Shown: positions 26,521 to 36,755 of the stretch, piece after piece
Layout: every line of letters starts with the position of its first letter
Numbering within the stretch: the stretch's first letter is position 1
Origin: Marinomonas balearica
Lineage (GTDB): Bacteria > Pseudomonadota > Gammaproteobacteria > Pseudomonadales > Marinomonadaceae
Length of the DNA stretch: 64,000 nucleotides
NCBI RefSeq assembly: GCF_004362145.1
Contig: NZ_SNXC01000002.1
Coordinates: 37,843 to 101,842 of the forward strand
Direction: 5' to 3'
Program-made: the position numbers and the translations under genes
Notes under the pieces: model-generated
Seen by the model: the letters and a program-made list of their open reading frames with translations, nothing else
The model's database searches: none
What the model was told of the DNA's origin: nothing

Positions 26521-27675
26521 ATGGATATCGTGTCAATTGAGGTCAATGTGATTCAGTACCTGTCTCAGATATCTCGTGATCAAGCAGGACATGCTCATGC
26601 TGGAGCACCCTCAGAGGCTCAAATTGCGATGCTCCGACTTACCTCTGATGACGGCCGTGAAGGCTATGCGTTCGCTCCCCCAGAGGTGATACGTCCTTAT
26701 GTCGTAGAGCAGTACTTTAAAAAAGCCGCGCTGAATGTGTCAATCCATGCGCGGGAGAGAATCTGGCAAAATTTGTGGCATAGACAGCGTGGCAGTGCAG
26801 GTCAACTGACGGATCGTGCCATGGCAGTATTGGATTCTGCATTATGGGATTTAGCAGGGCGGCAACTGAAAGTGCCAGTACATCAATTACTGGGTGGGTA
26901 TCGAGATAAAGTAAAGGCGTACGGAAGCACGATGTGTGGTGATGAAGTGAGTGGTGGTCTGTCTACTCCAGAGGAGTACGCCGACTTTGCCAATCAGCTC
27001 GTACAGCTCGGTTATAAAGGAATTAAGCTCCATACATGGATGCCACCGGTACGCTTTGCCCCCAGCGTTGACCGAGATATTCGGGCATGTGAAGCAGTGA
27101 GAGAAGCGGTTGGAGCGGATATCGCTCTCATGTTAGATGGCTACCATTGGTATTCGCGTACTGACACGCTAAAGATAGGGAGAGCGCTTGACCGCTTGAA
27201 CTTCTCTTGGTTTGAGGAGCCCATGGTTGAAGAATCAATGGAATCGTATCGATGGCTTCAAAGCAAGATAGAAACTCCGATCGTAGGTCCTGAAACCATC
27301 GGGGGTAAGCATTTTAGTCGGGCGAGCTGGGCCAAGCAGAATGCATGTGACATTTTACGAATAGGGGTGGCAAACGGGGGCGGTATTTCTCCCTGCATGA
27401 AAACTGCCCATCTAGCCGAGGCGTTTGGAATGAATTGTGAGATTCATGGAAATGGTGCCGCAAATTTGGCAGTGGTGGGGGCAATAGGAAATTGCGAGTG
27501 GTACGAACGGGGGTTATTACACCCTATGTGTGACTATGATAAGCCGCCAGCGTACCTTCATTCTTTAATTGACCCTATGGACGGCGACGGCTACGTTTCT
27601 CTTCCCAAACGACCTGGTTTGGGTGAGGACATTAATTTTGAATACATAGAGTGTAATACAGTGAAGCGTTACTAA
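26521..27675 (+). CDS. Enolase-superfamily dehydratase/cycloisomerase (MR subgroup)
   Basis: A 384-residue protein of the mandelate racemase/muconate lactonising family. The ATG at 26521 follows AGAGG; a GTG two codons earlier is less likely. The N-terminal capping domain is followed by a barrel with G-I-K-L-H at the second strand, metal ligands in M-L-D-G-Y-H, F-E-E-P-M and G-P-E-T-I-G-G, and E-I-H-G-N-G-A-A-N near the end. K-x-H in place of K-x-K points away from mandelate racemase itself. Substrate is likely a sugar acid or sugar lactone, given the divergent lactonase. Confidence 0.85.
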   Translation: MDIVSIEVNVIQYLSQISRDQAGHAHAGAPSEAQIAMLRLTSDDGREGYAFAPPEVIRPYVVEQYFKKAALNVSIHARERIWQNLWHRQRGSAGQLTDRAMAVLDSALWDLAGRQLKVPVHQLLGGYRDKVKAYGSTMCGDEVSGGLSTPEEYADFANQLVQLGYKGIKLHTWMPPVRFAPSVDRDIRACEAVREAVGADIALMLDGYHWYSRTDTLKIGRALDRLNFSWFEEPMVEESMESYRWLQSKIETPIVGPETIGGKHFSRASWAKQNACDILRIGVANGGGISPCMKTAHLAEAFGMNCEIHGNGAANLAVVGAIGNCEWYERGLLHPMCDYDKPPAYLHSLIDPMDGDGYVSLPKRPGLGEDINFEYIECNTVKRY

Positions 27676-27710
27676 GGGCTGCGACGCTACTGCACTTCCC
27701 TCTTTCTCGA

Positions 27711-28295
27711 TTATTCCTTCAAAACCATGTCTATGCACATGACCGCAGCAATAATCAGCTGTCTTGCTGGGCTGTTGGCTGCAATATGATCTGATATCTC
27801 AAGCACATAATTGTCCGCACTGGTGAACATTTCTTTTCCTATCCCTGCCCATTGTTTGCTTACATGAGCCATTTCGACATCACCATAGAGGAACTTGAAA
27901 TCCCAGCCAGTCCATTTTCCTTTAAGCTCACAAACTTCATTGCCATCTTGATCATGAATGGAAAATTTTCCTCCAATTGAGAGGAGCTTTTGATGGAAGC
28001 TTCCGAGTAAGCGATCGTTTTCGTCGAGCACTTCTACATGAGACCGAAGCAGAGAAATCCCCCTTTTTACTCGAACAACCTGACGGCCATCTTCGGTTCG
28101 AATGCGTACATCAAATGGCGTGTATGTTTTATAGTCTGTAAATCGAAGTATCTTAGTGATTAACCCTAAATTTTCTTCGCGACATTCTAGAATTTTGTTG
28201 CCCGTCTCTGGGTCAAAAATGTCAAAGTTGTTGGCCGCTTTGAACATACCAACATGTTCTTTAACTAGATAGAGGTTACGAGTTAAGGTGTCCAC
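27711..28295 (-). CDS. LURP-one/scramblase-like protein
   Basis: A 194-residue protein of the phospholipid-scramblase/LURP-one superfamily, a 12-stranded barrel around a helix. The GTG at 28295 (V-D-T-L-T-R-N) is chosen because TAGGAG lies just before it; the open frame extends nine codons upstream to a TTG. Strands such as F-D-I-F-D-P-E-T-G and F-S-I-H-D-Q-D-G-N-E-V are typical. The C-terminal hydrophobic helix is the core helix, not a membrane anchor. Function unknown. Confidence 0.75.
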   Translation of the reverse strand: MDTLTRNLYLVKEHVGMFKAANNFDIFDPETGNKILECREENLGLITKILRFTDYKTYTPFDVRIRTEDGRQVVRVKRGISLLRSHVEVLDENDRLLGSFHQKLLSIGGKFSIHDQDGNEVCELKGKWTGWDFKFLYGDVEMAHVSKQWAGIGKEMFTSADNYVLEISDHIAANSPARQLIIAAVMCIDMVLKE

Positions 28296-28386
28296 AGAGA
28301 TTCTCCTAATGTGTTGAGTCAATACTACGACGATGTGCTCGGAGCATCACGCGTTTAAGAGATTCGACTTTACCATAAAGACGGAA

Positions 28387-28842
28387 TTAAGGTGTGAGTA
28401 CGTGTTGTTGATGATTTTTCGCGCGCTCGATTAGCATTAAGTAGAGCTCGTTAACGACCGCAAAGCCGTATCCATTAGGGTCGTCACAACTAGAACGGTA
28501 CTTATGAAGCAGCCGCATTAATTCTGGCAGCACTCTTTCAAAGTACGATGATATGCTTTCGTCTTCTTGCCACTCGACAATATTATGTGATTCCAGCAAA
28601 GCCTGCTCGATGACCCAACCGGTATTGCCCCAAAAGTACGATGCGGCTTTCTTACTGTTTGCATCTTTCATCTGTTGTTGCAATAAAGCACTTATTTGGT
28701 TTTTCAGATTGGTTTTTAGTTGGAATTCGGTATTTGTGTTTCTTTCATTCGAGTCCGTTTTATTCAACTTACTTAGAATATAGTGTTTCATGAATGCATC
28801 CTGCAATAGCTCGAAAGGTAGAGAATATAATCTCTCATGCAT
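28387..28842 (-). CDS. Hypothetical helical protein
   Basis: I do not recognise this protein of about 151 residues. ATG at 28842 is used; a TTG five codons upstream is possible. It is soluble and helix-rich, with a polar middle (K-T-N-L-K-N-Q-I-S-A-L-L-Q-Q-Q) and a C-terminal pair of helices. No motif or membrane segment is visible. It lies divergent from the GGDEF-EAL gene that follows. Confidence 0.55.
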   Translation of the reverse strand: MHERLYSLPFELLQDAFMKHYILSKLNKTDSNERNTNTEFQLKTNLKNQISALLQQQMKDANSKKAASYFWGNTGWVIEQALLESHNIVEWQEDESISSYFERVLPELMRLLHKYRSSCDDPNGYGFAVVNELYLMLIERAKNHQQHVLTP

Positions 28843-28973
28843 TAGATTAGCAGACAAGTGTATTTACACGAGTATTTTTTATTTGCGCTAAGTTTCTTTT
28901 TTGATTTTCATCAGGCTCCTGATTCAAACGAGTCATTGTTGGAGTTCGGAAACAATTTTTTTCTATTAAATTA

Positions 28974-29003
28974 TTGACACATTCTGAAATTATTCAGCAT
29001 ACT
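28974..29003 (+). promoter_or_regulatory. Putative sigma-70 promoter of the GGDEF-EAL gene
   Basis: TTGACA, 18 bases, then CATACT. The spacer holds the inverted repeat CTGAA-ATTA-TTCAG, a possible operator. The start codon is about 160 bp downstream. The rest of the 28843-29166 gap is AT-rich with nothing clear. Confidence 0.45.
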
Positions 29004-29166
29004 CTTTTAACTTTTGTAAGGGATATGCAGGATAATTCATTTTATAATGTTCTGTAGTTTGCACTGAAATCTTACTGATATAAATAACAATTATGTGGTT
29101 ATCTTTAGGGTAATTATTTCATTCGGATTTATTGCAGCGTCGTTATTAAGGAATTAGAGGTTGGGA

Positions 29167-31539
29167 ATGTTAAATACGTTGAAGGGAAGGCTGTACTTAA
29201 TTGCATTGTTGATTGTGTCGCCTTGTTACGTATTTATTTATCTTAGTTTTGATTACAGTAAAGCTTCTGAAAAGAATGAACTGCATCGATACGCAGATCT
29301 GATTTCTATTCAAGCGGTACAAAATCAGGATGCTATTATTGCATCAACGCGTCAGTTTCTTACTTCTCTCGCCGCACAGCCTCCACTGCAACGCCCGGAT
29401 TCAAAAGAGTGCCAACAATTTGTCCAACGATTAACCTATCTTGATGATCGATACGCTAATATTGGGGTTCCAAATGCCCAAGGTATACTGACTTGCAATG
29501 GAACGAAGCTTAACGCTCCTGTAAATGTTGTAGATCGAGGTTATATCAAAGAAGCGTTGACTGAAAAACGCTTTACGACGAGCGGAGCATTAACAGATCG
29601 TGCGATTGGTCAACCGACGATCAATTTTGCCTATCCAGTTTGGAGTGACGCTGACCCCGAGGGAAATAATGTCGTAGGTGCTGCTGTCGTTGTTATTTCT
29701 CTCGATTGGTGGGCTGATCTCTTAAGCAGTATTGAGCTGCCTAACAAAAGCCTTGCTTACGTCTTAGATGCTAAAGGCAATGCGGTGGCGAGCTTCCCAA
29801 AAAACAGTGAATACGAACCTGTTGAAAGTCCGTTCTTGGCCTCAGATATCATAAAAGGCCATGATGGCGTGGAAAGAATCTTCATTGAGTACGATGTTAA
29901 AGATGATCTCGGAAGGGTCATGTTAACTTTCGTTACCGGCATCGCAGTCGATGAAGCGTTAGCGGACATTGATGCGCGTTATTCTTTTATTTTTGCTCTT
30001 TTTACCGCTTTTGTCGTGGCTCTATTACTTTTACTTCGTATCTTCTTTTTAAATTCCATTCTTGGGCCGCTGAATACTTTGTCAAATATGACATTTCGTA
30101 TGGGGCTAAATGAAAAGATAACCGAGAAAGACGCAACGGGCGTAAAAGAAATGGACCAGTTGCAAAACCGGTTTATGGTGATGGCTGAGAGAAAAGAGCA
30201 GGCAGAACAAAAGATGATTCAGCAGGCTCAAACTGACTTGCTGACAGGAATTGGAAATAGGGAACGCTTCAATCAAGGCTTAATAAACGCGTTGCAAGAG
30301 ACAAAACGTCATAATCACCAATGCGCTCTTTTACTCATCGATTTGGATCTCTTTAAAGAAATAAACGATACGCGAGGACACCAAGTTGGCGATGAAATCT
30401 TGCGTGTTGCGGCAAAAAGGTTGCAGGCTCTGTGTCCAAAAGAACAGCTTATTTGTCGCTTAGGAGGCGATGAATTTATTTTTTTGTTGAGTGGTGCTGG
30501 CGTTAACAACGATTACGTACATGATTTTTGTCAAAATATTCAATCTCAAATTTGTACTCCGTTTGATATTTATGATGAAGAAATATTTATCAGTTCGAGT
30601 ATCGGGATCGCAACTTTTCCAAGGGATGGCTCTGACGAACGTGAGCTAATGGCGGCGGCAGATCAAGCGCTGTATTCTGCAAAACATGCCGGTCGAAATC
30701 AGATAAAAGATTTTAATGTCGAGTTGAAATACGCATTACTGGAAAAAATTGAACTCGTAAAAGATCTTCGTAATGCGATTGCGAACAACGAGTTTCATCT
30801 GGTTTTTCAACCTATTGTGAATCGATTTGGGAAAGTGGTGAAATTCGAAGCTTTGATTCGATGGTCGCATCCGACGAAAGGCCTGATACCCCCAGATCAG
30901 TTTATTGGTTATGCAGAAGAATCTGGCCAAATTATTATGATTGGTGAATGGGTTATTTTGGAAGCGAAAATGGCGTTGGAGAAGCTGAAGGGTTTATATG
31001 GAGAGGAGATTCAAGTCAGCGTAAATGTTTCTCCATTACAGCTTTCAAACAGTCAATCTGACAGTACAAAATTGTTGTATGAACTTTTGACGGGCGTGTT
31101 CAGTGAATCGACGCCGAATAAAAACGGATTGATCGTTGAGATCACAGAAAATGTATTTATGAGTTCAGAAGAAGGCGCGCAACAACAGCTGTTGAATTTT
31201 CGAAAGCATGGTATTCAAGTCGCTTTGGACGACTTTGGAACCGGCTACTCGTCCCTTGCTTATATAATGAATTATCAAATGGATTACCTGAAAATTGACA
31301 AAACGTTTGTCAGTCGTCTAGATGGGCCAGAATCATCGGTTTCGTTGTGCGAAGGAATGATTGCCATGGCGCACTCACTGGGTATGACGGTCGTCGCCGA
31401 AGGGGTGGAAACATCAGAACAGGCGGCGCTTTTGTGTGAATATGGTTGTGATTATTTACAAGGGTATTATTACTCAAAACCGAAACGATTAGATGAGATT
31501 TTGGGCCGCGAAGTGGATCAAAATGTTACTAATACGTAA
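29167..31539 (+). CDS. Cache-HAMP-GGDEF-EAL cyclic di-GMP enzyme
   Basis: A 790-residue membrane sensor. Helix 1 (about 8-28) and helix 2 (about 275-298) flank a periplasmic Cache-like domain with D-R-G-Y-I-K-E-A and P-T-I-N-F-A-Y-P-V. A HAMP-like linker leads to a GGDEF domain (about 350-515) with R-L-G-G-D-E-F intact and an EAL domain (about 525-780) with F-E-A-L-I-R-W, D-D-F-G-T-G-Y and V-A-E-G-V-E intact. Both activities are possible, and which dominates cannot be read here. The ATG at 29167 follows AGAGG. Confidence 0.9.
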   Translation: MLNTLKGRLYLIALLIVSPCYVFIYLSFDYSKASEKNELHRYADLISIQAVQNQDAIIASTRQFLTSLAAQPPLQRPDSKECQQFVQRLTYLDDRYANIGVPNAQGILTCNGTKLNAPVNVVDRGYIKEALTEKRFTTSGALTDRAIGQPTINFAYPVWSDADPEGNNVVGAAVVVISLDWWADLLSSIELPNKSLAYVLDAKGNAVASFPKNSEYEPVESPFLASDIIKGHDGVERIFIEYDVKDDLGRVMLTFVTGIAVDEALADIDARYSFIFALFTAFVVALLLLLRIFFLNSILGPLNTLSNMTFRMGLNEKITEKDATGVKEMDQLQNRFMVMAERKEQAEQKMIQQAQTDLLTGIGNRERFNQGLINALQETKRHNHQCALLLIDLDLFKEINDTRGHQVGDEILRVAAKRLQALCPKEQLICRLGGDEFIFLLSGAGVNNDYVHDFCQNIQSQICTPFDIYDEEIFISSSIGIATFPRDGSDERELMAAADQALYSAKHAGRNQIKDFNVELKYALLEKIELVKDLRNAIANNEFHLVFQPIVNRFGKVVKFEALIRWSHPTKGLIPPDQFIGYAEESGQIIMIGEWVILEAKMALEKLKGLYGEEIQVSVNVSPLQLSNSQSDSTKLLYELLTGVFSESTPNKNGLIVEITENVFMSSEEGAQQQLLNFRKHGIQVALDDFGTGYSSLAYIMNYQMDYLKIDKTFVSRLDGPESSVSLCEGMIAMAHSLGMTVVAEGVETSEQAALLCEYGCDYLQGYYYSKPKRLDEILGREVDQNVTNT

Positions 31540-31832
31540 ACACTATTCACTGCTTTAGCTGTTGAGTTTGTAACGATTCCCTTTTTTAACATGTAAACAT
31601 CCGTAATGCTTAACAGCGTTATGTAGCAGAGGCTTGTAAATTGCTCTCGACCGGAGTAAACCTTGAGTATTAGCGCTTAAGTCGTAAATTAACGACTGCC
31701 AAGTTGGACAGTACGAGTTGGATAGTAAGAGTAGATCGTGAGAGCTGGACAGTACTAACTGTGTGCGAAGAGCGTTTGCGATGATGTGCTGCCGCTTTCG
31801 TCGTCATCCAACACATACGACAAGGGGGAAAA

Positions 31833-33752
31833 GTGGAGCAAGCTGTGAACAATGTTTATTCAGACAGTTCCCATTCAGAGAGGCGAGAAGTTCTCAGCCT
31901 TCTTTATACTCGCAGTTTAGTCGGTATAGGCGCTGCTCTGGTCTTAGCTTTTGTCTTGGTTTTTGGATTCGACCATCCTTTTGATATGGCGCAACGGCTT
32001 ATATGGCTTGCTGTGATGACGACGATATTAATGGCTCGGGTGGTGGACCATTTTTGTTACGTTTTCGCAGTTAAACATAATCAAGAACGAATTTATCCTC
32101 GTTATATAAAACGCTTTTCTATTTGTCTTATTCTGACGGCGCTTACGTGGAGTGTTTATGGTGTTTGGTTTCACGAAACCTCTACTTTTGTATCCAATAT
32201 TTCGTCGGTGGTTATTCTAGGTGCGCTGGCAAGTGGCTCAGTTAACTTTTTGTCGGCAAGCCGTTTTCTTTCGGCTGCCTACTCCACGTTGGTGTTGTTG
32301 CCGTATTCAATCGTGTTAATTTTCTCTTCCACAGCGAGCTTTCATATATTTGGCTGGCTCGGTATATTTTTTACATCGATTATATTTGCCAATGCGCTTT
32401 CTGCCTCTCGTTTTACCAAACAAGCCATTTCACACAAGTATCAGAACCTGCACCTCATATCCCACATGGAAAATGAGATAGAGCAAAGAACGAAACAGCT
32501 TGATCATCTGTCGCGGTTTGATTCGTTAACAGATTTACTCAATCGTTATGGTTTTTTAAAAGCGTTAAAACACATTCAAAAAGAGAGCAGACATTATTCT
32601 TTAATGTTCGTCGACCTAGATGGGTTCAAATCCATTAATGATCGCTTTGGTCATGCTGTTGGTGACGATTTATTAAAGCAAACGGCTGAACGATTAAAAC
32701 ATTTACTCAATGATTCTGATGTGGTCGGACGATGGGGCGGCGATGAGTTTTTGATTCTGACGCTGGATCAAGAAAAGCTCGAAGAGAAAGCGAATGGCTT
32801 GATTCAGAAACTTTCACAACCTTATCTCATTAACCGTATGAGTTTGTCTGTAGGTGCCACGATTGGTGTGGCAAGTTATCCAGAACACGGAGATTCTCAT
32901 AGCGCACTGATTCAAAATGCAGACATTGCGATGTATCAGCAAAAAAAGATCGAGAAAGGGCTCGTTGGTTTTTTCAACCAAACATTGATTGAAAAGTACA
33001 ACAGAGAACTCATGCTGAAGAAGAAGCTCGATGAGGCCATCCGAAATAATAGTCTCGAACTGTATTATCAACCTATTTTTGATGCGCGCACGAATGAAGT
33101 TGTGTCTTTTGAGGCACTGTGTCGTTGGCAACTTAACGGAGAGTTTATTTCACCAGATGAATTCATCGTCATCGCTGAGCAGCATGGTTTGATACAGGCC
33201 TTAGGGAATTGGGTGTTAAAAAGAGCGTGTGAGGACAGCGCGTCATTGAGTCAAGCGTATCCAAATGCCGCAATAGGCATTAACGTTTCTGTTATCCAGT
33301 TTCAAAACGATGAGTTTGTTGATCTTATTGAGAAGGTGTTAGCTGAAACAGGCGTAGGTTCATCAAAAATCCATTTAGAGCTGACCGAATCTGTTTTTGC
33401 AACTGATAAAGGCGCACTGCTAAAACGTATTGAACGTGTGCGAGATATGGGTATTAAAGTTTCAATTGATGATTTTGGTACAGGGTATTCCTCTCTTTCT
33501 GTTATTCAAGACATTGGTGTGGACGTTATAAAAATCGATCGCGCTTTTATAAACAACATATTTAAAAATGGTTCTGCCATTATTGGTGCTGTTGTTCATA
33601 TGTCTCAATCTATGGGGCAAGGCGTGGTTGCGGAAGGTGTGGAGACGCAAGAGCAAGCGGACAAGCTCATTGCTAATGGTATTTATCATCACCAAGGTTT
33701 TTTATATAACAAGCCAGTGCCGCTCTCTGAGTTATTGAAACAAAATTGTTGA
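31833..33752 (+). CDS. Membrane GGDEF-EAL cyclic di-GMP enzyme
   Basis: A 639-residue protein with about five to six membrane helices in residues 25-185, a short coiled linker, GGDEF (about 220-385) with R-W-G-G-D-E-F, and EAL (about 395-635) with F-E-A-L-C-R-W and D-D-F-G-T-G-Y. Both motifs are intact. The GTG start follows AAGGGGG. It sits 293 bp after the previous GGDEF-EAL gene; that gap contains an AGTCGT/ACGACT hairpin and three imperfect TTGGA-AGTA repeats of unknown meaning. Confidence 0.88.
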   Translation: MEQAVNNVYSDSSHSERREVLSLLYTRSLVGIGAALVLAFVLVFGFDHPFDMAQRLIWLAVMTTILMARVVDHFCYVFAVKHNQERIYPRYIKRFSICLILTALTWSVYGVWFHETSTFVSNISSVVILGALASGSVNFLSASRFLSAAYSTLVLLPYSIVLIFSSTASFHIFGWLGIFFTSIIFANALSASRFTKQAISHKYQNLHLISHMENEIEQRTKQLDHLSRFDSLTDLLNRYGFLKALKHIQKESRHYSLMFVDLDGFKSINDRFGHAVGDDLLKQTAERLKHLLNDSDVVGRWGGDEFLILTLDQEKLEEKANGLIQKLSQPYLINRMSLSVGATIGVASYPEHGDSHSALIQNADIAMYQQKKIEKGLVGFFNQTLIEKYNRELMLKKKLDEAIRNNSLELYYQPIFDARTNEVVSFEALCRWQLNGEFISPDEFIVIAEQHGLIQALGNWVLKRACEDSASLSQAYPNAAIGINVSVIQFQNDEFVDLIEKVLAETGVGSSKIHLELTESVFATDKGALLKRIERVRDMGIKVSIDDFGTGYSSLSVIQDIGVDVIKIDRAFINNIFKNGSAIIGAVVHMSQSMGQGVVAEGVETQEQADKLIANGIYHHQGFLYNKPVPLSELLKQNC

Positions 33753-33770
33753 TAACCCCAGAATAACCCC

Positions 33771-33820
33771 TCAATCTATCCCCAGATCACTTTTAACGGT
33801 TCGAATTGTGGATAGATTGA
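33771..33820. other. Inverted repeat after the GGDEF-EAL gene
   Basis: TCAATCTATCC and GGATAGATTGA pair perfectly over 11 bp, separated by 28 bases. It lies between convergent genes and may act in mRNA end formation, though no T-run follows. Confidence 0.4.
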
Positions 33821-33887
33821 CATTGGGTGATAAACATCGTCAGCGCGTCTGGTGAGCCTGTAATGAGTGCTGAGGGTTGTCTTCGTT

Positions 33888-35624
33888 CTAAAAAGAGTCC
33901 TTATTTGAGATATCTAGCGTCGAAAGCGCATCATCAGCCGAGGCGAAAAAATGATCTTCGCCGATATTCTCCATTAATCCGTAGTTTCTAATTTCGTCCA
34001 TTACGGTATTTTTAAGTGCGCAAAAGTAGAGAGAGCAGCTTTCTTGTTCAAGGCGACGAGCTTCACGTTCCAGCATTTCCGCTCCGGATAAATCGATAAA
34101 GTTGATGCCAGGGCCATGTATGAGAATGTGTCGTAATTGTGGGTCGGCTTTTTGGCGCAACTGAATTTCTTTTTGAATGTGGTTAACAGCGCCAAAAAAG
34201 ATCGAGCCATCAATTCGAATAATTTTGACCTTTTCAAGCTCGTCTAGATCGAAACGTTCGACGCTACGAAGATCAATGCTTGGTTCGTAAGATTTTGGTG
34301 CGACATTCATGACTCTAGGCTGAGACGTGCGTTTTAAATACATTAACAAAGAAACCAATACGCCAAGATAAATGGCAAATTCCAGTGCCATAAAGAGTGT
34401 CGCAAAAAAGGTAACTAATAGAATGATGGACTCTTGCCGGTTACTCTTAAAAATATGATGGATATGTTTTGAATCAATCAGATTCCATGCAATAAGCATA
34501 ATGGCACCGCCCATTGCAGACAGCGGTAAATAAGCCGTTATGTTGGGCACGAACCAAAGAACCAATATGAGCATAAAAGCCGTGAACAGAGCTGCCAGTG
34601 GTGTTCTCGCGCCAGCGTCGTAGTTCACTCCAGAGCGTGTAAACGATCCAGAAGCCGCATGACACGAGAAAAAGCTTCCAATCATATTTGCCAGCCCTTG
34701 GCCGATAAACTCCTGATTACCGTCAATTCGCTGGCCCGATTTAATGGCGATGGCGCGAGAAATAGAAACCGCTTCTACGAGTCCTAAAATCGCCAGTGCT
34801 GTTGCACCGGGTAATAATGCACTGAACAGGTCCTGCGACCAATTCGGCACATAAAAAACAGGTAAACCAGACGGCATTGCACCCACCATACTGACATTAT
34901 GTGATGTACCTTGAAGCAAGAAACACACTAAAATGCTGGCAAGCATTCCCAACAACATAGGAGGAATAGGCGACTTTAATCGCTTTGCGATCAAAGTGAA
35001 GACGATGGTACTGGCAGCAATGACGATATCATAAACATTAGCTTGCCCTAGTGAAGTGAATACGTGGTTCCATGTTGCTAGAAACGACAGCCCTGACTCA
35101 AGCTTAACCCCCAAAACATACTTAAATTGACTGGTCGCAATTAAAAGCGCTGCACCCGCGGTGAATCCAATCACGACCGTATGTGAGATAAAGTTGACGA
35201 GAACGCCCAACCGAGCGATACCGAGCCCGAACTGGATTACCCCGACCAAAAATGTCAGCAACAGAACCGCAGAGATAAAGTCCGATTGAGTGCTGTCGGC
35301 AACACTGCTAGCAATACTTAACACGACGATTGAAATGGCCGCAGCGGGGCCTGAAATAAGATGCCAAGATGAACCAAAGAGTGCGGTTACAATAGGAACG
35401 ATAATGGCGGTATATAAGCCGTACTCAGGAGGCACGCCCGCAATTAAGGCGTACGCCACACCTTGAGGAAGAACAACGATCAATCCCGTTAAAGCTGCGA
35501 GAAAATCAGAATAGATGGATTTTTGGGTCGATGCTTTCATCCATGCTAGGAAAGGCAAATACTGTGCTAACTTCGCGTGGGTAAGATCTAAAGCTAAGCC
35601 TGACTTCTCTCTCTCGTTATTCAA
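33888..35624 (-). CDS. SulP-family anion transporter with STAS domain
   Basis: A transporter of about 578 residues. The N-terminal Sulfate_transp domain begins near D-F-L-A-A-L-T-G-L-I-V-V-L-P-Q-G-V-A-Y-A, and about 11-14 membrane helices follow. The C-terminal cytoplasmic STAS domain includes F-I-D-L-S-G-A-E-M-L. The TTG at 35624 is preferred because CGGAG lies before it; the frame is open 31 codons further. Substrates in the family are sulfate, bicarbonate or carboxylates. No carbonic anhydrase gene is adjacent, so the substrate stays open. Confidence 0.88.
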   Translation of the reverse strand: MNNEREKSGLALDLTHAKLAQYLPFLAWMKASTQKSIYSDFLAALTGLIVVLPQGVAYALIAGVPPEYGLYTAIIVPIVTALFGSSWHLISGPAAAISIVVLSIASSVADSTQSDFISAVLLLTFLVGVIQFGLGIARLGVLVNFISHTVVIGFTAGAALLIATSQFKYVLGVKLESGLSFLATWNHVFTSLGQANVYDIVIAASTIVFTLIAKRLKSPIPPMLLGMLASILVCFLLQGTSHNVSMVGAMPSGLPVFYVPNWSQDLFSALLPGATALAILGLVEAVSISRAIAIKSGQRIDGNQEFIGQGLANMIGSFFSCHAASGSFTRSGVNYDAGARTPLAALFTAFMLILVLWFVPNITAYLPLSAMGGAIMLIAWNLIDSKHIHHIFKSNRQESIILLVTFFATLFMALEFAIYLGVLVSLLMYLKRTSQPRVMNVAPKSYEPSIDLRSVERFDLDELEKVKIIRIDGSIFFGAVNHIQKEIQLRQKADPQLRHILIHGPGINFIDLSGAEMLEREARRLEQESCSLYFCALKNTVMDEIRNYGLMENIGEDHFFASADDALSTLDISNKDSF

Positions 35625-35930
35625 TGTTTGGTCTCCGACAAAACAACTTCTTTTAGGCAGTGACAAGCGATGAGTCGCGCGCATGTAGGTGCATATACAT
35701 GTTGTACCATGTAGCAATGGGCGTATCTACTCAATCAGTGTGTGAGTGTAGCCAGTTTGAAGCGCTTTTAAAATGACGTAGATTGATTACTCTGAGGAAT
35801 GACAGAACACTTATCGTCATGGTCAATTAAAGGGAGCCAAAACGAAAGGAAAACATAATTTGGCTGCCATCCGGTATTTTTCGCACCATGAGAGCTGCCA
35901 AATTAAGGTTTTCAGCAGCTTAATTGGTCG

Positions 35931-36755
35931 TTACTTGATGACTTTTTCTCTCAAGGTTGAATAGCCTTTTAGTACGCCTTCGTACAGTTGATCAATGACT
36001 TCTGTGGCTTCTTTGAACAATACATCTGGGTCTTGATCTCTTAAACTTTGGTTTTCAATTCCTTGGCGAATTACAGCGATAAAGCTGGAAATATGTTTAA
36101 TACTGCGCTCTGGAAAATGCTGATCCAACCCAACTAATCGAGATTCAATACGCGACAAGGTGTACAACAGTTGCAGCTTTTTGTCGGCGCTGACTTCATT
36201 ATGGCTTGCCGCTTGAACGGACAATGCTCGTATCTGACCGATCGATTCTGTTAGTTCTGGAATGTTTCGGACGAATTGCGCTGCAAGCTCTCGAATTGCG
36301 GCATCAGGGTGCGTTGTTAACCCAAACTTGTCTGATACATCCCAGAGCGTGTCTAAAAGCCGAGAAATCAGCCCAGAGTGTGCTCTGAAGCTTTCGTTGC
36401 TGGATTGAAAGCTTGCTTGAGTGAGTCGCTTCCAACGGTGTTGAAGTTCTGTTGCTCCGAAACCTTGTTTAAAACTGTGTGTTTCCTCAAATTGTTTAAG
36501 TACGGTAAAGCGATGTTGAATATCCGTTTCCAGCGACGCGAGTTTACCTTTGTAGTCGGTTTTACCGTTTAAGTAACCTGAGTGAATACCTCGGTGTTGT
36601 TGAATCAGTTTAATAATACCGATGAGCTGTTTAAGGCCTTCTAGACCATTTATGGCTCGGTCTTTTGCCGCCTTTTTAGACCAAACAGTGCTAAAGACGG
36701 CGAGGAATGACAAGCCGACAATGATAGAGAGGGCTATAAAGAGTGTCAGTGTCAT
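35931..36755 (-). CDS. Membrane-anchored NIT-like sensor protein
   Basis: A 274-residue protein with one N-terminal membrane helix (about 3-24) and a helical remainder. The segment [13 protein letters not shown] resembles the start of the NIT nitrate/nitrite-sensing domain. No output domain is present. Its start overlaps the end of the chemoreceptor gene (ATGA), so the two are translationally coupled. It may supply the sensory part to that receptor. The NIT assignment rests on this one motif and the all-helical pattern. Confidence 0.65.
   Translation of the reverse strand: MTLTLFIALSIIVGLSFLAVFSTVWSKKAAKDRAINGLEGLKQLIGIIKLIQQHRGIHSGYLNGKTDYKGKLASLETDIQHRFTVLKQFEETHSFKQGFGATELQHRWKRLTQASFQSSNESFRAHSGLISRLLDTLWDVSDKFGLTTHPDAAIRELAAQFVRNIPELTESIGQIRALSVQAASHNEVSADKKLQLLYTLSRIESRLVGLDQHFPERSIKHISSFIAVIRQGIENQSLRDQDPDVLFKEATEVIDQLYEGVLKGYSTLREKVIK

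Noticed and set aside
31540..31832. Possible promoter or element with TTGGA-AGTA repeats
   Set aside because: The repeats are imperfect and short, and no pattern of a known site fits.
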